Shown here: in pieces, positions 33,498 to 59,129 of the stretch | How positions within the stretch are numbered: position 1 is the first letter of the stretch | How the letters are laid out: each line of letters opens with the position of its first letter | Source of the DNA: Undaria pinnatifida | Lineage: Eukaryota; Sar; Phaeophyceae; Laminariales; Alariaceae | DNA length: 64,000 bases | Direction: 5' to 3' | NCBI GenBank assembly: GCA_012845835.1 | Contig: JABAKD010000007.1 | Location: 3,848,225-3,912,224, forward strand | Notes under the pieces: generated by a model | What the model saw: the letters and a program-made list of their open reading frames with translations, nothing else | The model's database searches: none | Told to the model about the DNA's origin: nothing | Program-made: the position numbers and the translations under genes

Positions 33498-33804
33498 TCA
33501 GGCGTTAAGTTTATGTATTGCCTTGCTCAGGTAACATAGCTGTGGGGAATTCAAGCACGGCGTCGCCCTACAGCGATTGTTCCGTTTAGGCTGCCGTACA
33601 TGCAGTACAACCTTGATTATAGTTGCCGTGGAAGGACGTGCGCGCCAGGCCGTGGGAGCGTGCTTGGTACTCGATATCATGGGCGTGCGCTCCGGAATTT
33701 CGTCGTATAAATCGTCCATGGGCGTAGGGCAAGGATGGCGAATTGCGGAACTTTCGCTTGAAAGAGCTTCCTCCCTTGAGCATGGCGATGGAGATGTGCT
33801 ACGA

Positions 33805-34225
33805 TAACCACGACTTCCACGGAAGCATCCATGGAAGCTGACTACACCATGGATGTCTCCGCGAAAAGAATATCGGGACCCTTTTTCCGCCAAATGTATG
33901 TACGGAATTTTGAACGGCAGATTCGACGGAAGCATCCGAAGCCGGGAAGCCGTTTCTTCATCGAAGCTTGTTCGTGGAAGCTCCCATTCAATGAAAGCTT
34001 ATTACAATCGCTTGTCCATGGAAGTAGCTTACGCCATAGAAAGCTTCCGTCCAAGCTTCCTTGGAAGAAACTTCGATAGAAGCTTTCATGCACGCTGCCG
34101 TGGAAACGCTGACGAGAGCTTTCGTGGAAACTTCCATGAAAGCTTCCATGAAAACAGCTTCCACGGAAGGGTCCGCGGAAGCTTTCGCGGAAGCTACTTC
34201 CACGGGAGTGTACTTTTTATATTTC
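33805..34225. repeat. Palindromic satellite, TTCCATGGAAGC type, part A
   Basis: Imperfect array of about 12-15-bp units, variants of TTCCATGGAAGC and TTTCGTGGAAGC, each nearly self-complementary around GGAAGCTTCC. All six frames stay largely open because of the repeat, giving Ser/Phe/Gly/Lys-rich frames that are not believable proteins. Confidence 0.85.
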
Positions 34226-34306
34226 CGTGGAGAGGTTGGAAGTAAGAAGTAAACCGCTTTCGTAGATGTTTCACCTATTAAATATATTAATCGCTTCGCC
34301 GCGTGC

Positions 34307-34532
34307 TACGACAGAGGTGCTCCACTTTTCTTCTGAGGTTCGTCAATTTCTTCTCCAAAATACTGATTTGGAGAAAAATAAAACTGCTACTTTACCGGAT
34401 GAAACATCCCATGGCCTGGGTACACGACGAGAACAAACATACGAAAAATCATACCTGCTTCCAAATATTGTGGGGTAAGGAGCCCCGTCATTCAGAACCC
34501 GTTTTAGACGAAAAGTGTTACATCTACCGCAG
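34307..34532 (+). mobile_element. MITE, GCTACGATAGAGG family, between the satellite parts
   Basis: Left end 'GTGCTACGACAGAGGTGCTC', right end 'TACCGCAGCACGCG'. Internal blocks are close to consensus. Satellite DNA lies on both sides. Confidence 0.8.
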
Positions 34533-34539
34533 CACGCGT

Positions 34540-34978
34540 TCTTTCACAAAAGCTTCCATGAACGTGGCTTTCCTTGGGAGCTGTCGTGGAAACCGCTGAG
34601 CTTCCGTGGCAGTGGAAGCTGCCATGGAAGTCCAAAGTAAACTTCTGCGGAAGTAGCTTCCACAAAAGCTTGTCGTGTGGAAGCTTTCGTGAAAGTTTCC
34701 GTGAAAGCTTTCGTGAAAGCTTGCGTGGAAGTAGTTTTCACCTTCGTGGAAGTTTTCGTGGAGTGGAAGCTCCCATCGAAGCTTTCGTGGAAGTTTTCGT
34801 GGAAGCTTTCGTGGAAGTAGTTTCCATGAAAGTTTTCGTCTTTCGTGGAAGCTTTCGTGGAACCTGCTTCCATGGAAGCTTTTGTGGAAGCTTCCGTGGG
34901 AGCGTCCGAATGTTTCCGTGGAAACCTCCATAGCTTCGGTGGAATCTTCAATGGAAGCTTTCATGAACTTCCACGCAA
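34540..34978. repeat. Palindromic satellite, TTCCATGGAAGC type, part B
   Basis: Continuation of the array of part A, with the variant GGAAGCTTTCGT dominant. Confidence 0.85.
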
Positions 34979-35009
34979 AAAACATGTAGTGCAGAAGATC
35001 GACCGAGCC

Positions 35010-35175
35010 GGGCCGTGGCCCATCCTCTAAAAAATCGACGGGCCGGGACGGGTCGCGGCCCGGCTTCTTGAAAAAAATGATGGGCCGGGCTGGGCCGCGG
35101 CCTACTCAATAACAATTGATGGGCCGGGTCGGATCGCGGCCCATCAAATAAAAATTTGATGGGCCGCTACACCAG
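35010..35175. repeat. Tandem palindromic GGGCCGGG repeat
   Basis: Four units of 45-60 bp, each with the form GATGGGCCGGG...CGCGGCCCATC separated by A-rich spacers. Each unit can fold on itself. Related GGGTCGGGTC arrays occur at 50190-50280 and 55055-55270. Confidence 0.8.
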
Positions 35176-35381
35176 CGTCGGCCCAAGAAAAAGCCCTGTA
35201 AAAAAACCATCCGGGGCCATCGCGAATTTTCCCGGGAAATTCTTGCTCGAAATTGCCGGCAAAATTCTCGGAGTAAAAAACTAAACATCCCCAGCTGAGA
35301 ACACAGCAGAAATCAATGCGCCTGTTTCATCGGAGAACGGGATGTTGTGTCCTTAAAGCTGGGGTACAGACGGAACGACGC

Positions 35382-35440
35382 ATGCTACGTTAGAGGTGTG
35401 CCGCGCAAATGTTTTTAGAGACCCTTCACTAGATGAAGAG
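35382..35440 (+). mobile_element. MITE left-end fragment
   Basis: 'GCATGCTACGTTAGAGGTGT' followed by a short diverged segment. The rest is missing. Confidence 0.55.
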
Positions 35441-35511
35441 AAGCAACAAAACTCTGGTCTCCGAGTAAAGCGAAAGTGCGACCTGATGAGCAGACGCATG
35501 GCCCCGCTATG

Positions 35512-35792
35512 GACGCGTGCTGCGATAGAGGAGGTGTGCACAACTTTCTTTCAAACACTACTCCTCAATTCGGGAGCTTACAAGGCTCCACCAGAAACCG
35601 TTTAAGAGAAAAATAAACTGCTCCCGGATGAAAAAACTCATTCTTGGCCTAGGTATGCAACGAGAATCAATCATGGAAAAGAAAAATGGCGTACTGTATT
35701 TCCAACGATTTTGGGCCAAGAAGTTCCGTCGTTCAGAAAACCAAAAATCAGAAAAGTGCTACCCCGATCGTAGCATGGGTGTCTCTTAATAA
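35512..35792 (+). mobile_element. MITE, GCTACGATAGAGG family
   Basis: Left end 'GCGTGCTGCGATAGAGG', right end 'GCTACCCCGATCGTAGCAT'. Contains 'TCAATTCGGGAGCTTACAAG' and 'GGCCTAGGTATGCAACGAGA'. Confidence 0.8.
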
Positions 35793-35861
35793 AAATCATA
35801 GTCTATGTACAGACTAGAATAGTCTAGACTAATAATATATAATACAGCAGCAAAACATTGT

Positions 35862-35948
35862 ACGATATCCCGACGATTTTGGTTAAGGAGCCCCTTCATT
35901 CGGAAAATATTTCAGCCAAAAAGTAGTGATGCCTCTATCGTAGCAACC
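35862..35948 (+). mobile_element. MITE right-end fragment
   Basis: 'ATTTTGGTTAAGGAGCCCCT' followed by 'TGCCTCTATCGTAGCA'. Left part absent. Confidence 0.65.
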
Positions 35949-36618
35949 GCCGGCGTTCGGTGTGTGGGCAACCCTCGAGCTGCGTTGGACTAGGTACCGT
36001 GTGTGCATGTATGTGCGTGGCCCCTCACAGTACTTCACCCGTGCTGCTGGTACGGCAGCCTTTCACGCGGCATTGGTTACCATCTGCCGCTAGGGCGGGT
36101 GAATGCGCGTGCTTGAACACGTCGTTGGCAGCTGAGCACGACGACAACAGGAAACTCGAGACACACACATGATGGACGAAACAGGGCGGGCGTGTGGCGA
36201 CACACGCAACGAAGGACGAGAGCACGAATGTACGTGTAGCGACAAACGCGAAGAAGGCGCAGTCAGTAGTAGTAGCCCGCACCACAGCACAGACGAGAGG
36301 GCCCTCCCGGCCTTGGTGTGGTGGCGCAGCCACATCTACTCGTGTCCGTGCCAGACGGGGCTGGGTGGTGATTGATGAAGAGAAGGAAGACGTGATATCG
36401 TTGTGTGGGGGGATGGGGTGTGTGAGGCGAAGAAAGATGGCCTGCAGCTTGCAGAGTCAAGGATTAACTTCAACGAAAGAGCCCCCCCCCCCCCCCGCAG
36501 GATAAAAAAAACCTGCGTTGCGGTATGGAATATTTCAGGTTTAATTTAGTTTGCAGGGCCGTACGTAGAATTTGATTATTAGTAGTCCAACACTGTCTAA
36601 TGCTACGACGTTCAAGCC

Positions 36619-37071
36619 GTGAGCACTTACCAGCCCCGCTTGAAAGGATGCTGCTTGGTCGTCGGGCCTGTCTATGGTTACAACAACAAACCAACACGAA
36701 GCGCGGGCTTACTGTTGACCGGCAAACAGCCCAAACAGCAGCGGCGCAGGCATATATCGCAGCGACTTCCTAGCACGCCTCCAAGAACAAGAATAATCAC
36801 CAAATCTGGGCGAGTCGTTGTGTCGATACCACATACTGCAGTAGGCATCGTACTTGTTGGATGCCTTCGTGAGGCACCGCAGCGACTTCCTAGAACGCCT
36901 CCAAGAACAAGAATAATCACCGAATCTGGGCGCATCGTTGTGTCGATACCACATACTGCCGTAGACATCGTACTTGTTGGATGCCTTCGTGTCCTTTCAT
37001 CCCATGTCAAGCTGGAAACGGCGGCGGCACACCATCGTAAGCATTTACCAGTAGGGCAGTACGCGATATGA
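36619..37071 (+). other. 150-codon open frame with an in-frame 120-bp tandem repeat
   Basis: The segment from about 36758 repeats at 36878 with a period of exactly 120 bp, so the frame carries two 40-residue repeats (both contain PPRTRIIT.SGR and VSIPHTAV.IVLVGCLR). Differences between the copies are mostly amino-acid changing. The complementary strand is also open across the repeat. There are no splice or domain clues, so I do not claim a gene. Confidence 0.3.
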
Positions 37072-37974
37072 AAAACTCAGGGAGATGCGTAATACCGCAG
37101 ATTCGAACGCGAACCTATCATCGGCCATACCGCAAAACCACAGAAGCGATTGCGCGAACCACACTTAAGGACGGTTCCGCTACGAGTACCGTACCGCAAC
37201 TGGATCGCCATCCCGTTGTGACAAAAGTGCAACTACGCAAAGGATATACATTTTCCAATCATACATATGAACAGCGGCGTTTCCATCTAGGGGCTGATAC
37301 CAAGCCTTGAAGAACCCGTAACACGTATTATGTCACTGGTAATAACGGTGGTGGATATTTCTGCGAGCACGGCGTACGTAGGTGCCATTGAGAATCACGC
37401 CATGTAGTGCAGACGTGTATAGTTCAACAAGACGATCATCCCAGGGCCAGACGACGGCGGTAGGTAGTGGATGGTAAAGGCGCCATGCCATCGTACCCCA
37501 GGACTGCAGCGATTATACACACAATTTGGTTGACGACTGGCGTAGCTCCTTGGTAAAAACCACTGCGCAATACAGCCTTCACACCTACCTGGTCCTCGTG
37601 TTGCAATGTTGATAGAGAAGCCGATTGTGATATTGCAAGCAGAGGGTGTGGTTTGATATACAACGCAGCAGTGTGTGTGCACATCAAGGTTGTCAAGACC
37701 TAAGCTCAACAGCACGCGTAAAACCTGCGCAGGGCTGAAGGCACTCCAACCATGTCCGAGTGTGGGGACGGCCTCGCAACCCACCTGATGGAAAGCTGGG
37801 AAACAAAAAGAAGGGAAACTGCTTTGTATTCAAGGTCGCCACAACACAGGTGCGCGTAAAAGTCTAAGCTCGGCCAAAGGCCATGCCACAACTAAACTAC
37901 GCCAACATCGCAGTTTGAACGCTCTCGACAAAAACCAGTCTCCCCAGCCTCCATCCGCTCCCGGGTCGTCTTGC

Positions 37975-40900
37975 TCAGTACTGGTGACCAGTGGCCTGCT
38001 TCTTCTCGCCGAGCTCGAAGTGCTTGCAGCGTGCGATGACGAGCTGCTTCTTCGCCTTGCACTCTTTGCACTCGAGCCTCAGGGTGACCTTCTTCGTGGT
38101 CTTTGCCTGTTAAACGATGAACGATACGAGGTACACATGAGCAGGGCTGGCCGCAGGTCAACGACAAACTTGGGACACACGAAACCAAACGCACATACAA
38201 AAACCTATCATCACACACAGCTTGCGAAATACGAGTTTCGACGAAATCCTCAATAGTACAACTGAGGGGTTTGTTTATTCACTGTAGTAACCAAAAACGC
38301 TGTAAGATGTTTGCCTCTATAGTCTAATGCAGTTATGTTGCTAAGTCCGATGTTACAAATACGCCAAATGCCCCGGCCAGGTAGGGTCACGATGGACCGC
38401 TAACAGCTAACTGGTCAGGTGCAGCTGTTGATGGCATATAACAGCGTATACCCGGGGATCAAACAATAACACCCTCGTAAAAAGTATACGGCCTTGACCG
38501 CGATTTTCTTCACTGCATAAAACGATCCTACTCTAATTCCATGCAGGCCGTCCTCAAAAACGTGGGTGCAGTTCTAAAGGTTAAGCATGTATGATACCAG
38601 GTTTCACGTAATACCGGCGTCACAAATGACGACACACATCCCCAACAGAAAAAAACAAGGGGTTGCAGTGTTTCGCCTTGTTTGTCAACGTTCCACGGGG
38701 CTTCACGGGGTTTTCGTTCCGTGCGCACGCCAATGCCCAATCAAGCCTGTTATCTAGTTGACACACGGTCACGTTACCTCAAAACAACCTCGCCACGCGT
38801 TTGTACGGCCGCTGACCGACAGACATGCCTACTTGTAGACGCAACTCTTGGGGGTACTTGCTTTTGCCGGCAAGGAGATTGCGAGCAAGCTCCGCCGCGT
38901 GTAGATCGGCACCAGTACCCAGTACAACAGTATTCCACATGCAATGTGCTAGTGCGCCCCCGGGGCAAAGCCATGGGCTTTCAAGCTGTACACCGAAGCG
39001 CGCGGTGCGGTTCTAGTGTTTGCAGTGGGAATCTTACAGTATTGCGGTGCACATTTTAGTGGTTGATAATTGTACGGTGCGGTTCTGTAATTACATGTTA
39101 AAACCCGCACCGCACCTGTATCGTATAGTACTTGGTTTTGAATTACGCCGGCTGGGATTTTCAAGGTTAGACTTTAGGTGGAATCGAACGGTTCGGTTCT
39201 GTGCGGATTTCTTTTGTGGGCATCGTTTGGTGCGGGTGCGGTCTCGATAAAAAGCAAAATCCTACGGTGCGGGTGGGTAAAACCGCGCCTCGAACTGCAA
39301 CGCAAGCAGAAAACACACCGTAGAAAAGTTTTGTATAGCCTAAATCTCCTGGGCGATCTTTTACCTGGGTCAAAAGCTTGAGCAGGTTTTGTCCTGTACA
39401 CCGATTCCCGTCAAGTACACGGTTGCGTGTTGAAAGAGGCCCAACGCAATACGTTTATCGTGCTCGTGCATTCGAGGCGAACGGATCCGAACGGCAACTT
39501 CGTTAAACAACGTAAGCATCGCTAAAAAGAAAAGAGGTGCAGAACCACAATCGACAGACATTCTTTTGTTTGTTTGCCACCAATACTGCAATTGAGAATG
39601 GGGGAAGTTTTGACCGATATCCTCACACACACGAACACGAGCTTCCCAAAGTTGGGAGTGACTCACGCCGCAGTAGAGGCGCATGCCACGATGGAGGTAG
39701 CACTTTTTGCCTAAAACTGTTTCTGAACGATGAGGCTCCTTAACCCAAAATCGTCGGGAAAAAAATGAATAGTAGGCCAAATTTTAGCATGATTCTCGTT
39801 GTGTACCTAGGCCATAGGATCTTTCATCCGGTAGCAGTTTTTTTTCTGGGTCCAAATCAGATTTTGGGATAGGTCTTGAGCTCCCAAATTGAGGGGTAGT
39901 ATCAAAGAAAAAGTGGCGCACCCCTATCGTGCTACGCGTCCTTCTGAACGTTGGGAATGGCTCACGCCGCAGTAGACTTCCACGGAGCTCCTCATTGTTC
40001 AAAGTGAACGCATTACGCATCATAGACCAGGTTAGGTGTAGCCTACTGCCTGTAGTCCTCGAAGCCAAAATCCGAAAATCCAAGATGCTACGCCAAGGTT
40101 TTGCAACTAAAAATGCTTCATCGGGCGCTGCCACAAGCAAAATAAAAAATAAACGTCACCAGGGTCGAAGGCATCGCCGACCCTTGTGTACACGTATGTA
40201 TACATGACCCACCTTCTTGTGGAAGATAGGCTTGGTCTGGCCACCGAAACCCCTCTGCTTGTGGTCATACCGACGCTTGCCCTGCGGTGTACATGGGGTG
40301 GAACGTCGAAGCGCAATGGTATCAAGACAAAAGATCAACTGAACTCGTACGAGGTACCGCTGTCGTGTTCCAGGTATAGTGCACCTTGCATATTTTGGGG
40401 ACAGGCAGTCAACTTTTGGCATCGAGGTGTTAATCGATGACAAAGAAAAACGCAGGGGGCATATTTTGCTCGGCGCAGAAGCGCGACAAGCAGTGAAGGC
40501 ACGCAAGAAGGCGCACACAGCTGAAAGCACCAATATTAAGCCCGCGCTGCCGATGAGTCTTTCTGGTATGGGCGGCAACACCAACTCCGGGGCATGAGGG
40601 TTTAATCGAGATTCCGATAGCGCCGGTCATCATCGAGCATGTCCGTCCTGCTAGTCGCTCCGCGAACAAAAAATAACTGAAATGGACACTGCTTTGTTCG
40701 GACGCAACACTGCAGGCTTTGTTCAACTCGATTGTATCATCGCGCAACAGGACATTTCAACGCCGTCGACAAAAAAACTCATCTGCGACCCGTGCCCTTG
40801 CAATACAAAGAGGAAGTACGAACACGACGTCGGGCGGACACGTCATTTTGAGTCTCTGCCGGTGGGCCGGGGAGCGCATCTCTTTTCACGAAGGATACCA

Positions 40901-42056
40901 CGGTGTAACGCTATGATACGTACAACGTACAATGCCGTTTGCTGCATCATCACGTTGCAAGACAGCCGAACCACTCCTGCCGCGTTTCGACCGTATTTAG
41001 CAGGCCTCAAGCCTGTGCAAATGGCAAATGCTGTTGGCGCCCAGACCCAACACCCGGAGCCTTCAGAAACGTACACGAAACCAGCTGTCTAAAGTGAGCC
41101 ATCTGTGTGACAAGTTTTTTGCGCTCTCATACGAGCGTGCTGTGTAAGTCCCTGCAGAGGATACAGCCGTATTAGACTGAACATACAGATCTAACCCAGC
41201 AACACAGGGTTGCCTCGTGAGGGCAATGCTGTACTCGACATACTTTTCGTCGCGTTTTGCCACTAATTCAAGACGCGGGTGACGTCATACGCATGGGACT
41301 ACCGATACGTCGAGCGTCATGCTCCATAAATGGTGAGCGCGGAGTCCGTATCGTCGACCGTCAAATCATGGACACGGCAGTGTTCATGGCAGCACTACCA
41401 CTGGTGGCTCTGCCCCATCATAGCCGTCAAGCTAACATAGCCACATATAACTATTGTTGGGCATGCGGGGCCATTGGGTATTCGAGGATTCTACGAGGAG
41501 CTGAACCAGTAGCCTTCTTAGAGCAACGACTGCACGTAGCAACTGACTACAATACTCTTACCTGGGACGTACCAGGCACACCGCGGCGCTTAACGGGAAC
41601 ATTGCTTTATGGTTCAGACACTAAAATCGAAGAAAGAACTCGCTACTCGCAAAATGCCAGCCGTATGCTGCAGGGTGTAGAGATTTCCCAGCGCTCGCTA
41701 AAGCTTTCGGCAAGCTGTGCACAGCAGCAACACACCTGGCTGGCCCTACGACGGCTGATAAAATGTATATCGTGTACATGTACTTGCGTGGTAACAGGAT
41801 AAAAGTTTTTCGTCGCAGACCGATTTGATTTTTGAGGCAACTCCGGTCGGTGGAAAGAAAGAAGGCAAGCGACTTTGGCGAAGGGGAGCTATGCCAACGT
41901 TTCCCGCGACCTTACTCGGGCTTACTCGGGTCTCCGTCGTACCTGGGCGAAGTTGGAGGCCTTGCCAGACTTGTACTGGGTGACCTTGTGCACAGTATGC
42001 TTGGTGCACTTTTTCGCCTTGCAGTAGGTCCTCCTCTCCTTAGGGACGTTCACCAT
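37975..42056 (-). CDS. RPL36A: Large-subunit ribosomal protein eL42 (RPL36A/RPL44)
   Basis: Three exons, all joined in phase 0: 42056-41943, 40281-40213 and 38106-37975, giving 104 residues and a TGA stop. It starts [20 protein letters not shown], the invariant eL42 N-terminus, and exon 2 is [20 protein letters not shown]. Zinc-ribbon cysteines are C12, C17, C74 and C77. GGQ sits at residues 51-53. Pro56 is the residue whose replacement by Gln gives cycloheximide resistance in yeasts. The protein sits at the E-site region of the 60S subunit. Donors are CAG/GTACGA and AAG/GTGGGT; acceptors are CCGCAG and AACAG. Length matches the family (about 105). The 1.7-kb and 2.1-kb introns carry a MITE (39682-39945). 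The gene is divergent from the D27-like gene. Confidence 0.95.
38208..38262 (-). repeat. Family C fragment in the eL42 3' flank
   Basis: 'CACACAGCTTGCGAAATACG' and 'AGTTTCGACGAAATCC' match the complement of family C. It lies in intron 2 of eL42, close to exon 3. Confidence 0.5.
39682..39945 (-). mobile_element. MITE, GCTACGATAGAGG family, in eL42 intron 2
   Basis: Left 'GCATGCCACGATGGAGGTA', right 'CACCCCTATCGTGCTACGCG', with internal 'GTACCTAGGCCATAGGATC' and 'TCCAAATCAGATTTTGGGAT'. It is inverted relative to the + copies and therefore co-oriented with eL42. Confidence 0.8.
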
Positions 42057-43886
42057 CTATCGGTATTGGCACCATGCAGGTCACATCCAACAAAGGCGAC
42101 ATATACAGGCAGGCAAGGTAAATCCGGCAAGGCCACACAAAGGTGTTATCAGGGCATGAACCGAATGGTCAGGTTCGCAGTCGTCTCGAGAGGTGGTCCT
42201 CGAGGCTGCAACACCGCTGAGCTCTTGCATCTCGCACATGCTCAGCGGAAACATCGAAGACCCCAGCTGCAAGAACATATGAGTACCAGAACCAGGTACG
42301 TAAAACTCACTCGTTTGGTTCTCTCGTCTCCGATCGAAGGCCGTTTTTTACACATTCGGAGTCCGCCGGTCGAAAATAGCCCTTTTCTTTGCGACTGGAT
42401 GTTTTCTTGACTGGATTATTCTGGTCCTTCTTGTCGTCAGTCAAGTCGATTTTATAGTTGTTGTGCTCTTCCTAGAGGCGGTTTGAAGTACTGCTGTTTG
42501 GCAGTCGAAAATCGGTTGGCAGCTCTGTGCTTCGCGCGTTCTGTGCGAGCAACGCGTGCGCGCGCTCAACGAACCCTTGTCCCAGCGAGTTGGTGGCTTT
42601 GGGCTTATAGCCGAAAGCCGCCAAGGCTACGTTCATGGAGTTGCACTCAGCCGAGGGCCGCCAAAGCTACAGCAGGCGTAGTCGTCATTGGCAAAATGGG
42701 ACCGATACCGCGCGCTGCTGACACCGTGTGATACACGCTGCTGGCGAGCGGACCTAGGAATGCGGCACGCGGACTTGCGGCGAGAAGCAACAGCCGTGAT
42801 AACCAAGCCAGCGTCAGCGCCTTGAATTATACTGCTGTGTGGTACCTGGTATGGGTGTGTGGGCGTGAGGGTGCGTGTTTGGTGATGGGACAAGCGACGC
42901 GATGGGCACATGCAAAACTTTTCCGACTGAGTTCCCCAGATACTTTTTCGACTGAATCCCCCAGTCGGAAAACTCAGTCGAACAAGGTTGAGTCGGAAAA
43001 GCCCGTTCTCGACCGTGCAAGAAAGCCCGATTTGGCTTCAGCCGAAAAAGGCCATTTTCGACTGACAAATCCGATTGTTTAAGAAATGGCCGAAGCACGC
43101 GGTGTATATCGCTCCCAGTATAGCAAGGCCTGATCACCGAAAAATCAAATCACATCCAGACAAGGTTTTTTTGCGGACTCTGTCAATACAGGATGGGGAG
43201 TCGACGAGGATGAGCCCGGAAACAGCCCGCAGCTGTAGATGGCAACCACCTCAGGGAACGCACGACGGGAACAACTACGCGCAGCTGGTGGTCATGCCTG
43301 GAAAAACGGCTTCAGGCAAGAGGCCTCCCTTCCCTCCATTCCCTCCCCTTCCATCCGCACCCCCCGTTCCATCCAGTTTTCTTCTGCCCCATGCAGTCTT
43401 TCGAGCGGCAGCTACAACACCAAGGAGGGGGGCGCAGTAATTACTCGGCCAGGCCAGGTGCATGCCATCGATGTTACTGCTACTTCTCCCAACGTGACCC
43501 GCACACCCAGAAATGGAGGGTTGTCCTAGGCTGGCTTGCTCAGCCCGAAGCACCACCCCGAAGCCGAACACAAGCCAAGTCCAACCCGTACTTCGAATCC
43601 TCTCGCGCCTTGATAAAAATCGCCCGTTCTTTCGGGGCACCCACCCTTACACCCCACCTATCACCTGACACCATTGGGCGGCGTTAACTCACTTTGACCG
43701 ATGAGATTTGCGAACAACCGGGCGGGCCAGAGGGAGCTGCGCAAGCTCAGGCTCTTGAAAGCACTTGAAATATGCTGTGTAGCCCCGCTAACGATATGCC
43801 AAACATTTGGTTTGGAACTCCCGAAAACGCATACTGCGCAGGCTGCGAGCGGCAGCAGTAGGGCATCAGCACGGTCACGGTAGGCC
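42057..43886. promoter_or_regulatory. Shared upstream region of the divergent eL42 and D27-like genes
   Basis: Head-to-head intergenic region of 1.83 kb. At 42915-43070 the motif TTTTCGACTGA and its complement recur at least six times ('TTCCGACTGAGTTCCCC', 'CAGTCGGAAAACTCAGTCG', 'GAGTCGGAAAAG', 'CATTTTCGACTGAC'), about 0.85 kb from each start. Whether these are regulatory sites is inference. A pyrimidine-rich tract occurs at 43325-43395. No further gene is supported. Confidence 0.4.
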
Positions 43887-57606
<13,720 letters not shown>

Positions 57607-57914
57607 CGCCTGCGGTGGCGATAAGGCCGGCGCCTTGATGTCTGAGGCGCTTCTCGCTTTTATAAGCGGAGGGTCCTCTCGACTATTTTCATGGGACTCA
57701 CCGTTTAGCTTATGAGGTTCCTCGCTTGATTTTTGCGAGGATCGCCGTTTAGTTGACGAGGCTCGTCGCTCGAGGAGATCTTTTCAGATGCCTCATCCAG
57801 CGACAGACTCTTTTGAGGGAAAAGAAACGCAAGCTGCAGTAAGACCGATACACAATCACAGGGGGGGGTAGGCATTGTTGTCTCTACTGCATGTAACAAG
57901 TAATGTGCAGTAGA
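57607..57914 (+). other. Probable 3' UTR of the D27-like gene
   Basis: Follows the TGA at 57604-57606. It has three related stem-like segments ('GAGGCGCTTCTCGC', 'GAGGTTCCTCGC', 'GAGGCTCGTCGCTCGAGGAG'). No polyadenylation signal is evident. Confidence 0.45.
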
Positions 57915-58125
57915 GCCAACTGGCTGCGAGAGAGCGCTTTGTAGCGTGGGGAAGCACAGTTCCACGCGGGCTGACGAGGGAAGAAAGTTCTGAACTTTTC
58001 TCGCGATAGAAACGAAGGCGCGTACCGAAGGGGAGAGGGGGAGAGAAATGCATTCTTAGTGACGCCGGGCCTGAGTTACGTCTAGGGAGAGAGACGGAGA
58101 AAGATAAACTGCGAAGATAATAGAT
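57915..58125 (+). mobile_element. SINE S2 body, 5'-truncated or decayed
   Basis: 'CTCGCGATAGAAACGAAGGC', 'CGTACCGAAGGGGAGAGGG' and 'CTGAGTTACGTCTAGGGAG' match the body of the SINE at 7471. The tRNA-like head is not recognisable. Confidence 0.6.
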
Positions 58126-59129
58126 GGGATGAGCCGAAAAATAGATAAATACATATAAAAGGGTAAAATACGCAGCGCGTCCGATATGTTGGGCAGTCAT
58201 ATTGGTAGGTCCGCAATTGAGAGCAGTAATGGTAGCGGGTCTTGCCGACTACGTCGTTTTTTTTTGTGTGTGTGTCCGCGCGAAGGGCCAGGTAAAAAGG
58301 GGTTCGCCCGCCAGGCAGATCATCGATTCCCACCTGATGATGTAGATATTTAAGGGGATATCTGTATGGTCCTGCTCATGGCGCCGGGTGAGAGCCGTTC
58401 GATGTGCATGATCTAGCACATGGTTCTTCGGTTTGGTTTGATCTGTACTCTACAATATATAAGCAGGTCCTGCACGTCTCATGACGGCAGCTATAAGATT
58501 GACTGTGTAGATGATATCGATCGTGATCAATCCGAGATGGGGATTTATTGGTACTTTCGCCCACAAAACATGTTCATCCGTGTACCAGCGTATTTTGTCC
58601 GTCTTTGCATGCAACCCTACTCGGTACCCGGGTGTCGTTAGGCTGCGTACCCCACTCAACACACCCTTGGAGTTCGTATTTATAGTGGCTTACCGAGGCA
58701 TCTGTCATTGACACCTGGTAAGCCTTTTTTCGAACCCCTGTGTACCTTGTACTGGTTTGCGATATAATCACATTTTTTTTTTTTTTTTTTACCGTCGGTC
58801 CGAAGTTCTGACCTTAGAATCGTTTGCTGTAATCATTTTCCGACTTGGGAAGGGGGGGGGGGGGTAAACGATGTAGCAGACTTGAGGTGCTATCGACCGT
58901 CATCTAGTCGCACGATGGCGCGGGCTGTTGTAGTACATGTATGACTAGTAGCGTCGCACTGCGCGGTTGTCGTGATGCAGCCCTTTGCGTGGTAGTTCGG
59001 ACTCCTTTTTTCGTTTTCAATTCGCCATCGCATCCTTCAATTCAACCCCTTATGAGATTTTCTGATTGTAAAAGAAAACATGTCGAACACAGTGACGAAG
59101 GCTATACGGTATGAGGGACGGGCGGGAAG
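58126..59129. other. No gene seen
   Basis: Short frames only. A (T)n run at 58771-58790 and a G run at 58853-58864. Confidence 0.45.

Noticed and set aside
33831-34985. Several overlapping frames of 80-153 codons
   Set aside because: By-products of the GGAAGCTTCC-type satellite, which lacks stops in most frames.
40682-41092. 136-codon frame in the same intron
   Set aside because: No recognisable content; unremarkable length.
41257-41802. 181-codon frame antisense to eL42 intron 1
   Set aside because: No domain, no splice logic, and about one chance frame of this length is expected in 64 kb read in six frames.
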